From the NCBI GenBank assembly GCA_027596195.1, contig JADGJG010000208.1:1-31224 (forward strand): a stretch of DNA of 31,224 bases, written 5' to 3'. Both the position numbers and the translations under genes were made by a program. The number at the start of each line of letters is the position of its first letter. The first letter of the stretch is position 1. The notes under the pieces are model-generated. The model had not been told where the DNA came from, searched no databases, and saw only the letters and a list, made by a program, of their open reading frames with translations. Positions 1 to 7,982 of this stretch are shown here, piece after piece. Source of the DNA: Podochytrium sp. JEL0797. Lineage: Eukaryota > Chytridiomycota > Chytridiomycetes > Chytridiales > Chytriomycetaceae.

Positions 1-55
1 GGGGGGGGCGGGGGGGTTTTTTCCCCCCCGCCGCCCCCCCCCCCCCCCCCCCCCC
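1..55. repeat. G/C homopolymer fold-back at window edge
   Basis: A G-rich run (1-16, with one C at 9) is followed by six T (17-22) and a C-rich run (23-55, with G at 30 and 33). The G-run and C-run can pair as a hairpin of about 16 bp with a T6 loop. Seen directly. It may be a true homopolymer palindrome or an assembly-edge artefact; similar pure C and G tracts inside FANCD2 introns show that long G/C runs do occur in this genome. Confidence 0.7.
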
Positions 56-74
56 AGAACAATGGGCTTAGATC

Positions 75-112
75 CCGTCCTCGGCTTCCTGTTTTCAGGA
101 AGTCGAGGACGG
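75..112. repeat. 17-bp inverted repeat with TTTT loop
   Basis: Arms 75-91 and 96-112 are reverse complements with a single difference (a G.T pair if read as RNA), around the loop TTTT at 92-95. The right arm, read on the minus strand, matches the FANCD2 exon 14 stretch around 12015 (CCGTCCTCGG), so the homology to FANCD2 ends at this fold-back. A terminator hairpin is unlikely here; a fold-back rearrangement or assembly chimera is more plausible. Confidence 0.75.
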
Positions 113-690
113 CTTGGGGTTTGGAGGAGGTTGGGTCGAGTGCGTCCGTGGAGAGGAAGTGGAGGTATGAGCTGGATTTTGAACGCAGGTCAGATAGAAT
201 TTAGACTTGAAAAATTGCGCACGGAGAGGATGGACACGAACCTCCAACTCGCGCATGATGGGTTTCAGATCGCCCACCTTCCCAAACCGCGCCACCACCT
301 TGGCCTTCTGTTTCCCCTTCTTTGACTTTTGCGAAAGTTTGCCCGTGCCCACTAACGTTGCTGGTTTTTCTTGATCGTCATCGGTTGGATTCTCCCACTG
401 CAAAAACACAAAACAAAAGCGAGATACTCAGAATCACATTGCAAGATTAAAAAGAAACAGCACAAAAAAACAATCATCACCACCAATTCCTCCCCATTCG
501 CTTCTGCATCGCGATAAAACCCAATCGGCGTCCTCATTGGAACACTCGGCAACCACTTGTTGAGCATTCTCTACAAGTTCTTTTCAAACTCCCCGTTCTG
601 ATGAAACTCCAGCGACTGCAGGAACCGCAAGAGTTGCTTTTCATGTCGAATCAGACCTAGCTCTGCCTCCTCCAAGTCGCTTTACGTGTC
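79..690 (-). pseudogene. Degenerate partial copy of FANCD2 (exons 10-14)
   Basis: Read on the minus strand, this region repeats parts of the intact FANCD2 gene in the same order. Positions 596-690 match the end of exon 10 (conserved SLEFHQ). 481-572 match the 3' part of exon 12 (conserved TPIGFYRD). 242-397 match exon 13 and have exactly its length, 156 nt (conserved PTDDDQE and KGKQKAKVVARF). 79-171 match the start of exon 14 at DNA level only. The introns between the exon 12-, 13- and 14-like parts are kept (83 and 70 nt, against 85 and 103 in the gene), so the copy arose from DNA, not from mRNA. Exon 11 and half of exon 12 are missing, exon 10 has an internal deletion, and exon 14 has lost about 27 nt just after its acceptor. 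It cannot make FANCD2, although the exon 12- and 13-like frames are still open. Confidence 0.85.
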
Positions 691-704
691 TCGCCGCGCC
701 ACCG

Positions 705-1815
705 TCTAGGCATGGACATCCCTAACTCCCACAAAGCACTAGATGGTTGTTTGCAAACCCCATTATTTCCAACTCGGTCCCAATCGTATCCGGTCACCTT
801 TTCTGATATATTCCAAGTCTACTTGCAGTTTTTCAATCACCGAAATAACCTCACCCGCCAACGTCGTTACATTCCCCGCTCGCTACTTCTTCGTCACCTT
901 GTTTCGAAGGGAGGTCCGAATTCAAGCAGCGCTTCATGGCTTTGGATCCGTTTTCGAGGAGGTATTGCGCCTCCTTCCATTGCATCATAATTATGCAGAC
1001 GCGACGAGTATTCCGACCAGCGTCCCAAACCCTCCAAGCCACCTTCCCTCGCTGAATGTCCCAGCCGTTTCGAATATTTTCAAAGAAAAAATCAGAATAC
1101 TGATATAATAAGACATACCTTTTACCTCTCCTTTCCAGTTCATTTCCAACTCAGTAGTCACAATCATAGTCAGAGCATCAATTCCGATCTATTCCGAGTC
1201 CATTAGCAGCCAGCATTCTCTGCGTTCAACCTCTCACGTATTTTCCTACTTTCACCTGTTACTAACAAAGAGAGAAAAGAAGGAGGAGATGATAGATTTA
1301 CCTGTCACTTTTGTAGCTCCAACGCATAAATCACAGAAACGACTGCACCTGCCAACATTGTCCCGTTCTGCGTTCGCGATTTCTTCGACAAAAGACCGGG
1401 GTAACATTCAAACAGGAATTGTTGGGACAGCGTTATACCGTTATAGGCGCAAACCAGGAGTATAGTAGGCGTGGTAACTTGTGGGATGAGTTGTAATTTA
1501 CAAATCCCCGCTGCCGCAGCAATCGAACTGGGAACAAGTTCACTGAGGGTGATTCTCGACTTGATGCCGTCAAAGTGGTTGGAGCTGAACGTTTCGTGGA
1601 TGTCCATGTAGTCGAGGAAGTCCTTGGCTTGCGCAGGAGTGCATTTTTTGGCAGCGCTTTGGAAGCTGTTGTGTGTGTGAAAATAAGAAGTAAGAAAGAA
1701 AAAAAAGAAAGGGAGGGAAAAAAGGAAGAGAAAAAAAAGTTTAATCAAAAATGGCTGCACGCGGAAAAATATTTCTTCGTCGCAAGACCCAAGCGGAGTA
1801 GGAAAAGCAAGCACA
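705..1815 (-). pseudogene. Decayed protein-coding stretch, unidentified
   Basis: Several pieces of protein-like sequence lie on the minus strand but do not join into one frame. The longest is 1665-1305, preceded by a good acceptor (CACACAACAG) and ending in a stop. It reads as about 119 residues, including QAKDFLDYMDIHETF and SRTQNGTMLAGAVVSVIYAL. Further along, about 1190-1120 reads IDALTMIVTTELEMNWKGE, about 1060-850 reads WDAGRNTRRVC and QWKEAQYLLENGSKAM, and after a frameshift near 860 comes GEVISVIEKLQVDLEYIRKG, ending in a stop. Frame changes and stops suggest a decaying gene or an unresolved set of exons. I do not recognise the family. There is no good start codon upstream. Confidence 0.4.
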
Positions 1816-2105
1816 TTTTATTTGCTTTCCAGCTGATTTTGGCGCTGTGATAAAGCCTGCCGGTTAATGACGCCTTTGAAAATCTCAAAGTGCCGGTGAC
1901 ACCTTATTATTGAGCCAGCTGAAAGAGTCCGATTCTTTTTCTCCAGTGTTTATGAGAGTGTGGCGGCCATATACATTTGCCACATCATAAAATTCCCGAG
2001 CTTTGAGCCCACGAGAACAGCATAAAAAACGAAATTTTCCGACTTGCTCCACTTTTGATTTTTCGCGAAATTCATTCCAGTGGATCCCCACTGCAGCATC
2101 CACCC

Positions 2106-4150
2106 ATGGAACCCACTCCCACCGACACTCTGCAGATCCACGATGAGGACGCGACATGCGTGGACAAGCATCCCCTTGCTCCAGGAGTGAATGCGAGCGA
2201 ATCGCAGGCCACACTGTTTGGCGAATTCACCATCTGCGATCCCCCCTCCCCTGAGAACCCCACGCTACGTGCTATACTCAGCACTCGCTCTTCCACTTAT
2301 TTCCAGGCGGATGAGGTTAGGCAGTGCCAGTCCTTTTATTGTTTTGTTAGGACCCGCTGAATGCTTTTTTTATCTGCACTCACCAGGCAACAAGCGAAGC
2401 CGCAGCTTCGCAGCCAGACAGCTCTGAGCTCGTATCTCCCACCACGGACACTGGCGAGTCGTTCCAAACAGCTTCCGGCGACGAATCCGCCATCGCCACC
2501 GAGCTGCCTCCACCCACTCCTGCCTTGGAACACCAGCCCCTTGTCTTCCCCGACTCCACACTCTCCGCATCTGTGGTCGTCGAAGCACCTCTCGAGACTC
2601 TCTCTGGTATTCAAGAAGAACCCGAAAAAGAGATGAACACCCACCCTCCAATCTCCACTCCACCCACCGAAACCGAGTCTCACTTCCAAGCCGTTTCTCA
2701 AGAGAACGAACCAGTCTCCGTTGAAGAATCTCTCAAGACTCTCTCTGGGACTCTGGAAGCGATGCAAGTCGAGACGGAACCGCAGCAAGAAATTGAAGGG
2801 AAAACCATCCCCCCACACGACGAACTTGAGCCACCTGGTCGCGTCATTTCTCATGAAACCGAGCCAGTGTCCATCGAAACTCCTCTCGAGTCTCTCTCCA
2901 TCCCTCCACACGAAGAACCTGCATCCCCTGGTCCCATCATTTCCGAAGACATTGATCAATCGCCCTCCGAATCCCCTCTCCAGACTCTCTCTGTCGCCCC
3001 AGAAGTAATTCAAGTCGCGACCAAAGCCCACCCTCAACCCCCCACCCAAACCCCCGCCCAACCCGAATGGGACGACACCCCCGACGAATGGGGAACCCCC
3101 GGCGATACGATGGACATTGACTCCCCCTCCACCTCTCCCACCCTCAAAGTCAATTCCACCACCTCTACGCCAGCTCCCCCCGCTGAACCACGCGACGCGC
3201 GTTCGCTCATGAAACAAAAATTCCAAGCCGCGCTTTCCTCCGCACCCAACTGGGGCACCACTTCCGCCTCCATTGACCCACCCCCCATCCGCTCCGAGGA
3301 ACAACCCGTGATTCCAAAACAAGTGTACGACCAGGTCCTCAACAATCCGCAATTTGGCATTCTCGGGTTCAAGGGGAGGATGGCGTGGGACGGGTTGAAG
3401 ACGGAACTCGGGATTCGTGTTGGACCCGGGATGTATGATGAGATTCGCAGGAACGGCGGCGTGTTTCCTGGCAGAGGCGACGCGGGGGACATGATGAATA
3501 TGGATCGCGGCGGTGGTGGTCCAATGGGAATGACGGGGAGAGGGATGGGACCTGGAATGGGACCTGGCGGCCGCGGGGGGTTCGGTCGTGGAGGAGGTGG
3601 TGGGTTTGGTGGAGGAATGGGGATGCGCGAGTTTGGGGTTGGGGTGGACCGTTTTCCACCGGGTGGTGGTGGACCGCCGTTTGGACGCGAGCAATTCGAG
3701 CCGCGTAGGAGAGAGCCTGTTCGCAAGGGGGACCCTTACAACGACGCTCAACGTGGAAGTAGCGTGCACAGTGTGCAACGCGGTGGATACGCTCGCGAAC
3801 CTACTCAACCGAGTATGCAGCCTTCTCGCAGCGGCGGCGGCGGTGATGACGAGTGGGGTGATCCCGCATCCAACAACGCCGCGCCACCACCATCGCGTGC
3901 CAACACGCACGGGAACGCAATTTCCTCTGGAGCCCCTCATTCGAATAGTGCTGCTCCCAATGGAGGTGACGACGAATGGGGAACCCCCGAGCCTTCCAAC
4001 CACCCTCCACCCGGTCCCAAACGTTACGGCGTTGACGAGATGCAAGCCATCGGAGCCACGAGACAAGTCCCTGAGACGTTCAGAGACGTGCCGTACGTGT
4101 ATGTGGGTCCTGAGCCGGCAAGAAACGGGCAGAGCAGTGAGACAAGGTAA
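2106..4150 (+). CDS. Low-complexity protein with acidic EWG motifs and RGG/GMG tract
   Basis: Two exons: 2106-2315 and 2387-4150 (intron 2316-2386), 657 residues. I recognise no catalytic domain. The N-terminal half is Pro/Ser/Thr/Glu-rich and carries four diverged repeats around PLETLSG (about nt 2585, 2730, 2882 and 2972). The middle holds the only globular-looking part, about nt 3310-3470 (VYDQVLNNPQFGILGFKGRM, then GIRVGPGMYDEIRR). A Gly/Met/Arg-rich tract follows (3500-3680). Acidic tryptophan motifs recur: DEWGTP at about 3083 and 3968, DDEWGDP at about 3848, plus NWG at about 3250. Gly/Arg tracts suggest RNA binding or condensate formation; the WG motifs resemble Argonaute hooks only superficially. 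The stop TAA lies inside a strong donor (AAG^GTAAAT at 4147), so this ORF may splice to the zinc-finger ORF at 4406 in frame; see findings. Confidence 0.75.
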
Positions 4151-4451
4151 ATTTCCCGCACTCAACGCTTCTCCTCTAGTTGCAGTTGAATCAATACTCA
4201 ACATATTATATCCAAAACAATCAAAAAAACAGAAAAAACTCAGTCCCACCCCCCGCTCCAAGGTAACACCCACTCCCCCTCGGCACTCAATTTTTGCGCC
4301 TTGCCGCCACCCACTCAAAAAATCTCAACACCAAATCCCCACGCCCCTCTCTCGTTTCCTTCCACAACTCACCCTCATTTCTTTATCATCCAAAAAAACA
4401 ATCAGACCCACAGCCGCCAAGGCATCCCTCCCCTTCTTGAACACCGACGGT

Positions 4452-5267
4452 ATGTATGTCCCGGGGAATCGCGGCGGTCCATCCGGTGGTGGGGGTGGAT
4501 ACGGCCGCGGTGGAGTAGGAGGATACGGTGGAAACGATGGTGGATATGGAGGTGGCGCTGGCGGAGGTGGCGGGTATGCTGGAGGAGACAGAGGTGCAGG
4601 AGGATATGGCGGCGGGGATGGATATGGAGGGGATAACAGAGGTGGTGGCGCGGGAGGGTATGGAGGAGAGAATATGGGTGCTGGGGGGAACAGAGGTGGA
4701 TTCGGCGGTGGGGGAGGCGGAGGGTATGGGAATGACCGCGGAGGAGGTGGTGGATATGGAGCCGATGTTGGAGGATATGGCGGTGGGGCTGGTGCGGGTG
4801 GGTACGGTGGTGGAGGCGCACCCCAACCTCGTCCGGGTGATTGGGACTGCTCGGGGTTCGTACATATTGATTTGTTTGGAACTTGTCGTATTCTCCGACT
4901 CAAACTTCTGTTTTCCAAACCCAGATGTGGCAAAAGCAACTTTGCGAGTCGTCAAGAATGCTACCGTTGTCAAGCTCCAAAGTCGGGTGACGCTGCGAGT
5001 GGATCCACTGGATTCGGAGGCGGTGGCGGTGGTGGGGGATACGGCGGCGGTGGAGGTGGGGGTGGCGGATACGGAGGAGGTGGAGGCTCAGGAGGTACCG
5101 GAGGAGGAAACAGAGATGATGGGTACGGAACTGTTGGTTCGCGTAGAGACACGATGGGGGGAGGAAACGCGGGTGGCGATGGGTATGGAGGTAGTTCGGT
5201 GGCGGTTGGTCAGAACGCGCAAGCGGCTCCAAAAGCGGGAGATGATGCGCCTGGAGAATGGGATTGA
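4452..5267 (+). CDS. Gly/Tyr-rich RanBP2-type zinc-finger protein
   Basis: Two exons: 4452-4855 and 4925-5267 (intron 4856-4924, donor GTTCGT), 248 residues. The first exon is almost entirely GGYGGG repeats with scattered Asp/Arg. The splice joins one RanBP2-type zinc finger: GDWDCSGCGKSN then FASRQECYRC, fitting W-x-C-x2-C-x3-N-x6-C-x2-C. The C-terminal exon returns to GGGGYGGG repeats and ends in the acidic motif DDAPGEWD. This layout (Gly/Tyr-rich low-complexity sequence plus one RNA-binding RanBP2 finger) is that of FUS/TAF15/EWS-like proteins, but no RRM is seen here. A role in single-stranded RNA binding is inferred. The final EWD echoes the EWG motifs of the upstream ORF and supports, without proving, a single spliced gene. 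The ATG at 4452 is the first ATG after 4150. Confidence 0.75.
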   Translation: MYVPGNRGGPSGGGGGYGRGGVGGYGGNDGGYGGGAGGGGGYAGGDRGAGGYGGGDGYGGDNRGGGAGGYGGENMGAGGNRGGFGGGGGGGYGNDRGGGGGYGADVGGYGGGAGAGGYGGGGAPQPRPGDWDCSGFVHIDLFGTCRILRLKLLFSKPRCGKSNFASRQECYRCQAPKSGDAASGSTGFGGGGGGGGYGGGGGGGGGYGGGGGSGGTGGGNRDDGYGTVGSRRDTMGGGNAGGDGYGGSSVAVGQNAQAAPKAGDDAPGEWD

Positions 5268-5512
5268 CGGGTTTTGTTTCTTTTTGCTCCAAGTCGGGCC
5301 ATGGCGAGTTTTGCTAGTCTTTTTTTTCTCTTCTCTCTCGTATTTCCTTTTTGTTCTTTTCTCAAATGAAGGCTAGCCATTTTCTTGTTGTGTGTATTCC
5401 TTTTTTCTTTTCTTCTTTCTCAGTATCTAGCGCAGAAGAAAAATGGAAACACGTTTTTTGAGCGAAAATGCCTCACGATTTTCTATCTTTTTCAACAATG
5501 TATTTACCTCAT
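5268..5512. other. Convergent 3' intergenic region
   Basis: T- and CT-rich sequence between two convergent genes. It presumably holds the 3' UTR of the zinc-finger gene. I see no further gene. Confidence 0.6.
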
Positions 5513-5517
5513 TTATT
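5512..5517 (-). terminator. AATAAA overlapping the MEAK7 stop codon
   Basis: On the minus strand the last codons read GTT GAA TAA A, so the stop TAA (5515-5513) lies inside a canonical AATAAA poly(A) signal. Cleavage would fall just downstream and leave a very short 3' UTR. Confidence 0.5.
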
Positions 5518-6769
5518 CAACACGATGCATCTCCTTCCCCGCCATCTCCAACAACGCACTCTCCACCGGATTCGAATTCACGATCCCACCCTTCCCCTTC
5601 TTATCCGGAACCAACCTCTCATCCACCTCCTTCGGCTCCACCAACAACACCTGCACGTCATCAATCCCAAACCCACCCTCCCGCGTTCCCAACGCGTCCA
5701 TTTTAGGACTCTGAAAAGTCGAACTCGTTGGCTCCGCGCAACATTTGCCTGATTCGAGGGACGGATCGATCCAGACTCCAAAATAATCAAACTGTCCACC
5801 AAACCCAATCCCATTCGGCAACGTACTCATCCCATAATTGAAATACCAATGGTTCCGATTCACTCCCGCATCCAGAAACACGCGTAACGTGGGGTGGAGT
5901 GTGAACAAGAACGTGTCGCTGTGATCTTGGAATTTCGGCGAGGTTTCGAGGGAAGTGGGGATGTACGCGCCAAACAGGGCCCCCGAGTCAGTTTTGACGA
6001 GGAGGATGACAGAACCGGCGGATTCGGTGCGGGTTGTGAATGCGTTCCATGATTTGCCGTGTGTGCGGGACGAGTAGAGGAGTGGGTATTGTCGGGTTGG
6101 TGCAGGGGAAGGGAGGGAGGTTGTTGGGTTTGGTTTGATGTATTGAGAGAGTGCGAGGAGGTCGAGGGGCGAGAGGAGACAAGGGTCTGTTGACTGGGAT
6201 TCTGGGATCGGGTACGTGATTTCTGGGAGACTTGATAAAGGGGAAGCGAGTGCCGCGGGGTCAATCAGATGAGAAGCGAATGCGTGGTCCCAGAGGCGAG
6301 AAAACAGGGGACATTGTGGAGCCCATTCGTTGAGATTCGCGAGGCAGGTTGGGGCAACGATTTCGGGGTTGTGCTGTTCGTTTTGGGTCACGAGAAACTC
6401 GCAGAAGGTGGGGGTGGGTGTGGTGCCGACTGCCAGGCAGAGTTCGCGAGTGATCACGGAGAGGGAGGTTTTGGTTGCGGAAACAAGATCATGACGTTCG
6501 TGCCAGGATCCCTTTGTCAGGACTCCCACTGTGTGTAGCCATTTTTCATCTGAGCAGGAAGGTGAGGGTCCGTTGGTGGCGGCGAGTGTCCAAGCGAACT
6601 GAATCAGGGGTGAGGGTTTCGAGGTACTGCTGCCATCGGCTGTGTTGGTTCGGAGCTGCGCGAGAATCGACAGAGATTGTCGGCATTCCTTTGGAGAAAG
6701 CCATTCTTCGTATGCATTCCTTTCTCTTTGATGGTGATCTGAAACCAGCGAATGGAGCCACGAGAACAT
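5513..6769 (-). CDS. MEAK7: MEAK7 / TLDC1-like TLDc-domain protein
   Basis: Single-exon gene of 418 residues (human MEAK7 is 456). The TLDc domain spans about residues 228-379: LLYSSRTHGKSWNAF, then GALFGAYIPTS, FLFTLHPTLRVF, a NHWYFNYG segment, NGIGFGGQFDYFGVWID and FGIDDVQVLLVEP. The C-terminal tail SALLEMAGKEMHR resembles the tail after the TLDc domain in animal MEAK7, which argues for MEAK7 rather than OXR1 or NCOA7. The N-terminal half is helical and weakly conserved. In animals MEAK7 is a lysosome-associated regulator of mTOR signalling; the role in fungi is inferred. There is no N-terminal MG for myristoylation in this model. It lies head-to-head with the CACUL1-like gene, 57 bp between start codons. 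Confidence 0.85.
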   Translation of the reverse strand: MFSWLHSLVSDHHQRERNAYEEWLSPKECRQSLSILAQLRTNTADGSSTSKPSPLIQFAWTLAATNGPSPSCSDEKWLHTVGVLTKGSWHERHDLVSATKTSLSVITRELCLAVGTTPTPTFCEFLVTQNEQHNPEIVAPTCLANLNEWAPQCPLFSRLWDHAFASHLIDPAALASPLSSLPEITYPIPESQSTDPCLLSPLDLLALSQYIKPNPTTSLPSPAPTRQYPLLYSSRTHGKSWNAFTTRTESAGSVILLVKTDSGALFGAYIPTSLETSPKFQDHSDTFLFTLHPTLRVFLDAGVNRNHWYFNYGMSTLPNGIGFGGQFDYFGVWIDPSLESGKCCAEPTSSTFQSPKMDALGTREGGFGIDDVQVLLVEPKEVDERLVPDKKGKGGIVNSNPVESALLEMAGKEMHRVE

Positions 6770-6826
6770 CAGTTCACTGTTTGATCACTATTTGAAAAGT
6801 TTTTACGCTTGTTCCATCACGCCCGC
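6770..6826. promoter_or_regulatory. 57-bp shared promoter, MEAK7 / CACUL1-like
   Basis: Only 57 bp separate the two divergent ATGs (minus 6769, plus 6827). The spacer has a short T-run (GAAAAGTTTTTACG) and no canonical TATA box. Bidirectional transcription from here is inferred from geometry. Confidence 0.5.
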
Positions 6827-7880
6827 ATGATGCAAAGCAACATTGACTATGACGCGACGTGGACACAGCTCGCTTACTTTCTTCAGTGTGTGATTGACCC
6901 TGCGCAGCATGCGCTCGTACCGCTCAGCCGGTTCTCGCACGAGACGCTTTATCGATTCGTTTACTCGTTGAGCGTACGGCCTGGGATGCGAGGGCGGCTG
7001 GCGCAAGACTTTTTCGAGTGTGTTGAAGGGCTGCTGGGTGTGCAGGGGCAGCGGCTGGGAGAGGCGTTTGGGTGGCCTGGCAGCTTGCCTAGCGACACCT
7101 CGCCTAATGACTTGTCCCCTAGTGGCTCTCCTAGTGACTTGTCCCCTAGTAACGACTTGTCTAGTGCACACCCCGGCCTCTCTTACGCAGCGTCCCTCGC
7201 GACGCACTTCTTGTGGGCTTCTCAAGTTGTGCGCGACGTGTTTGTGTACTTTGAACGAGCGCAGGCGCGCGCGGCCGTTGCCGAGGCGCCGCCGCCGCCG
7301 CCGCCCGATGTTCGAACAGCGTTTCTGAGCGCGGCAAAGGCAATCGTGTTTGCGCCAAATGAGGCGCGTCTCTTTGCCGCCCTGAAGCAAATCAACAACC
7401 AAAACAACTACGACACAGCGCAACTCGCAACAATTCTCAAACAATGTCTCGATTTCGATACGGGTGCGTGTTTGATTCCCTTGGCGTGTTTCCTTGGTGG
7501 CGTGTTGATCATACACCACGAGAACTCATCAAAGCAAATCGAAAACAGACTTCATGGCACTCAACATTCCCCTCTACGCAAAACTACTGCCAAACACACC
7601 GCATCCAATCAACTACATTGACCTCCAAATGAAATTCAACAGAATGGACGCCATGCTCGATATTTCTCTGCTGCGACAACAGACTTCGAATGCAATCGCG
7701 GCTGCACCGACATCGGAGGCTTGGGGACTCTTTAAAGATTCGTTGAGAAAACGATCAGAGTGTGAAGAGGAGGAGGAAGGGATGGCAGTGGTGTTTTCTG
7801 ACGATGGGAATCGAATGGACTTGGACGCTGCAGGGGCAGGGAATAATCAGTTGAGGGAGGGAAAGAAGTTGAAGAAGTGA
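6827..7880 (+). CDS. CACUL1: CACUL1-like cullin-related protein
   Basis: Two exons, 6827-7463 and 7549-7880 (intron 7464-7548), 322 residues; a second ATG follows at 6830. The N-terminus (ATWTQLAYFLQCVID, PLSRFSHETLYRFVYSL) aligns from memory with the cullin-type N-terminus of CACUL1 (W-x2-L, then PIS-x-EQIYSCVYK), and the C-terminal half (LYAKLLPNTPHPINYIDLQ) with its end (SKFIPNILPP). Human CACUL1 binds CDK2 and affects G1/S; that function is not shown here. Residues around 88-115 are a Ser/Pro/Asp linker (PSDLSPS repeats) encoded by CCTAG-type short repeats. A PPPPPP run and an acidic EEEEE tract are also present, and the C-terminus is basic (KKLKK). It could instead be a diverged cullin-repeat protein of another family. 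Confidence 0.6.
7083..7165 (+). repeat. CCTAG-type short repeats in a coding linker
   Basis: Six copies of CCTAG-like octamers (CCTAGCGA, CCTAATGA, CCTAGTGG, CCTAGTGA, CCTAGTAA, TCTAGTGC) spaced 11-17 nt. They encode the repeated SPSDLSPS linker. The leading stretch CCTGGCAGC...CCTAGCGACACCT is shared with FANCD2 intron 1. Confidence 0.75.
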
Positions 7881-7982
7881 TTGCAAAGAATATACATAAA
7901 TTAATTCCAACTTGAGTGGTTGAAATGGGAGAGTGTCCAATAATTGTTTTGTTTTTGTGTCCGAAAGGCTTGCTTCTCCACA

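Noticed and set aside
1..60. Telomere at the left end
   Set aside because: No TTAGGG-type tandem repeat; only homopolymer runs.
2336..4318. 660-codon open frame on the minus strand
   Set aside because: It is antisense to the EWG gene, rich in Arg/Gly/Ser from reversed low-complexity codons, and has no domain. The plus-strand frame has a spliced start, repeats and ordered motifs.
4325..4973. Proline-rich minus-strand open frames opposite the glycine repeats
   Set aside because: GGN codons read backwards give Pro-rich open frames automatically; no start context or domain.
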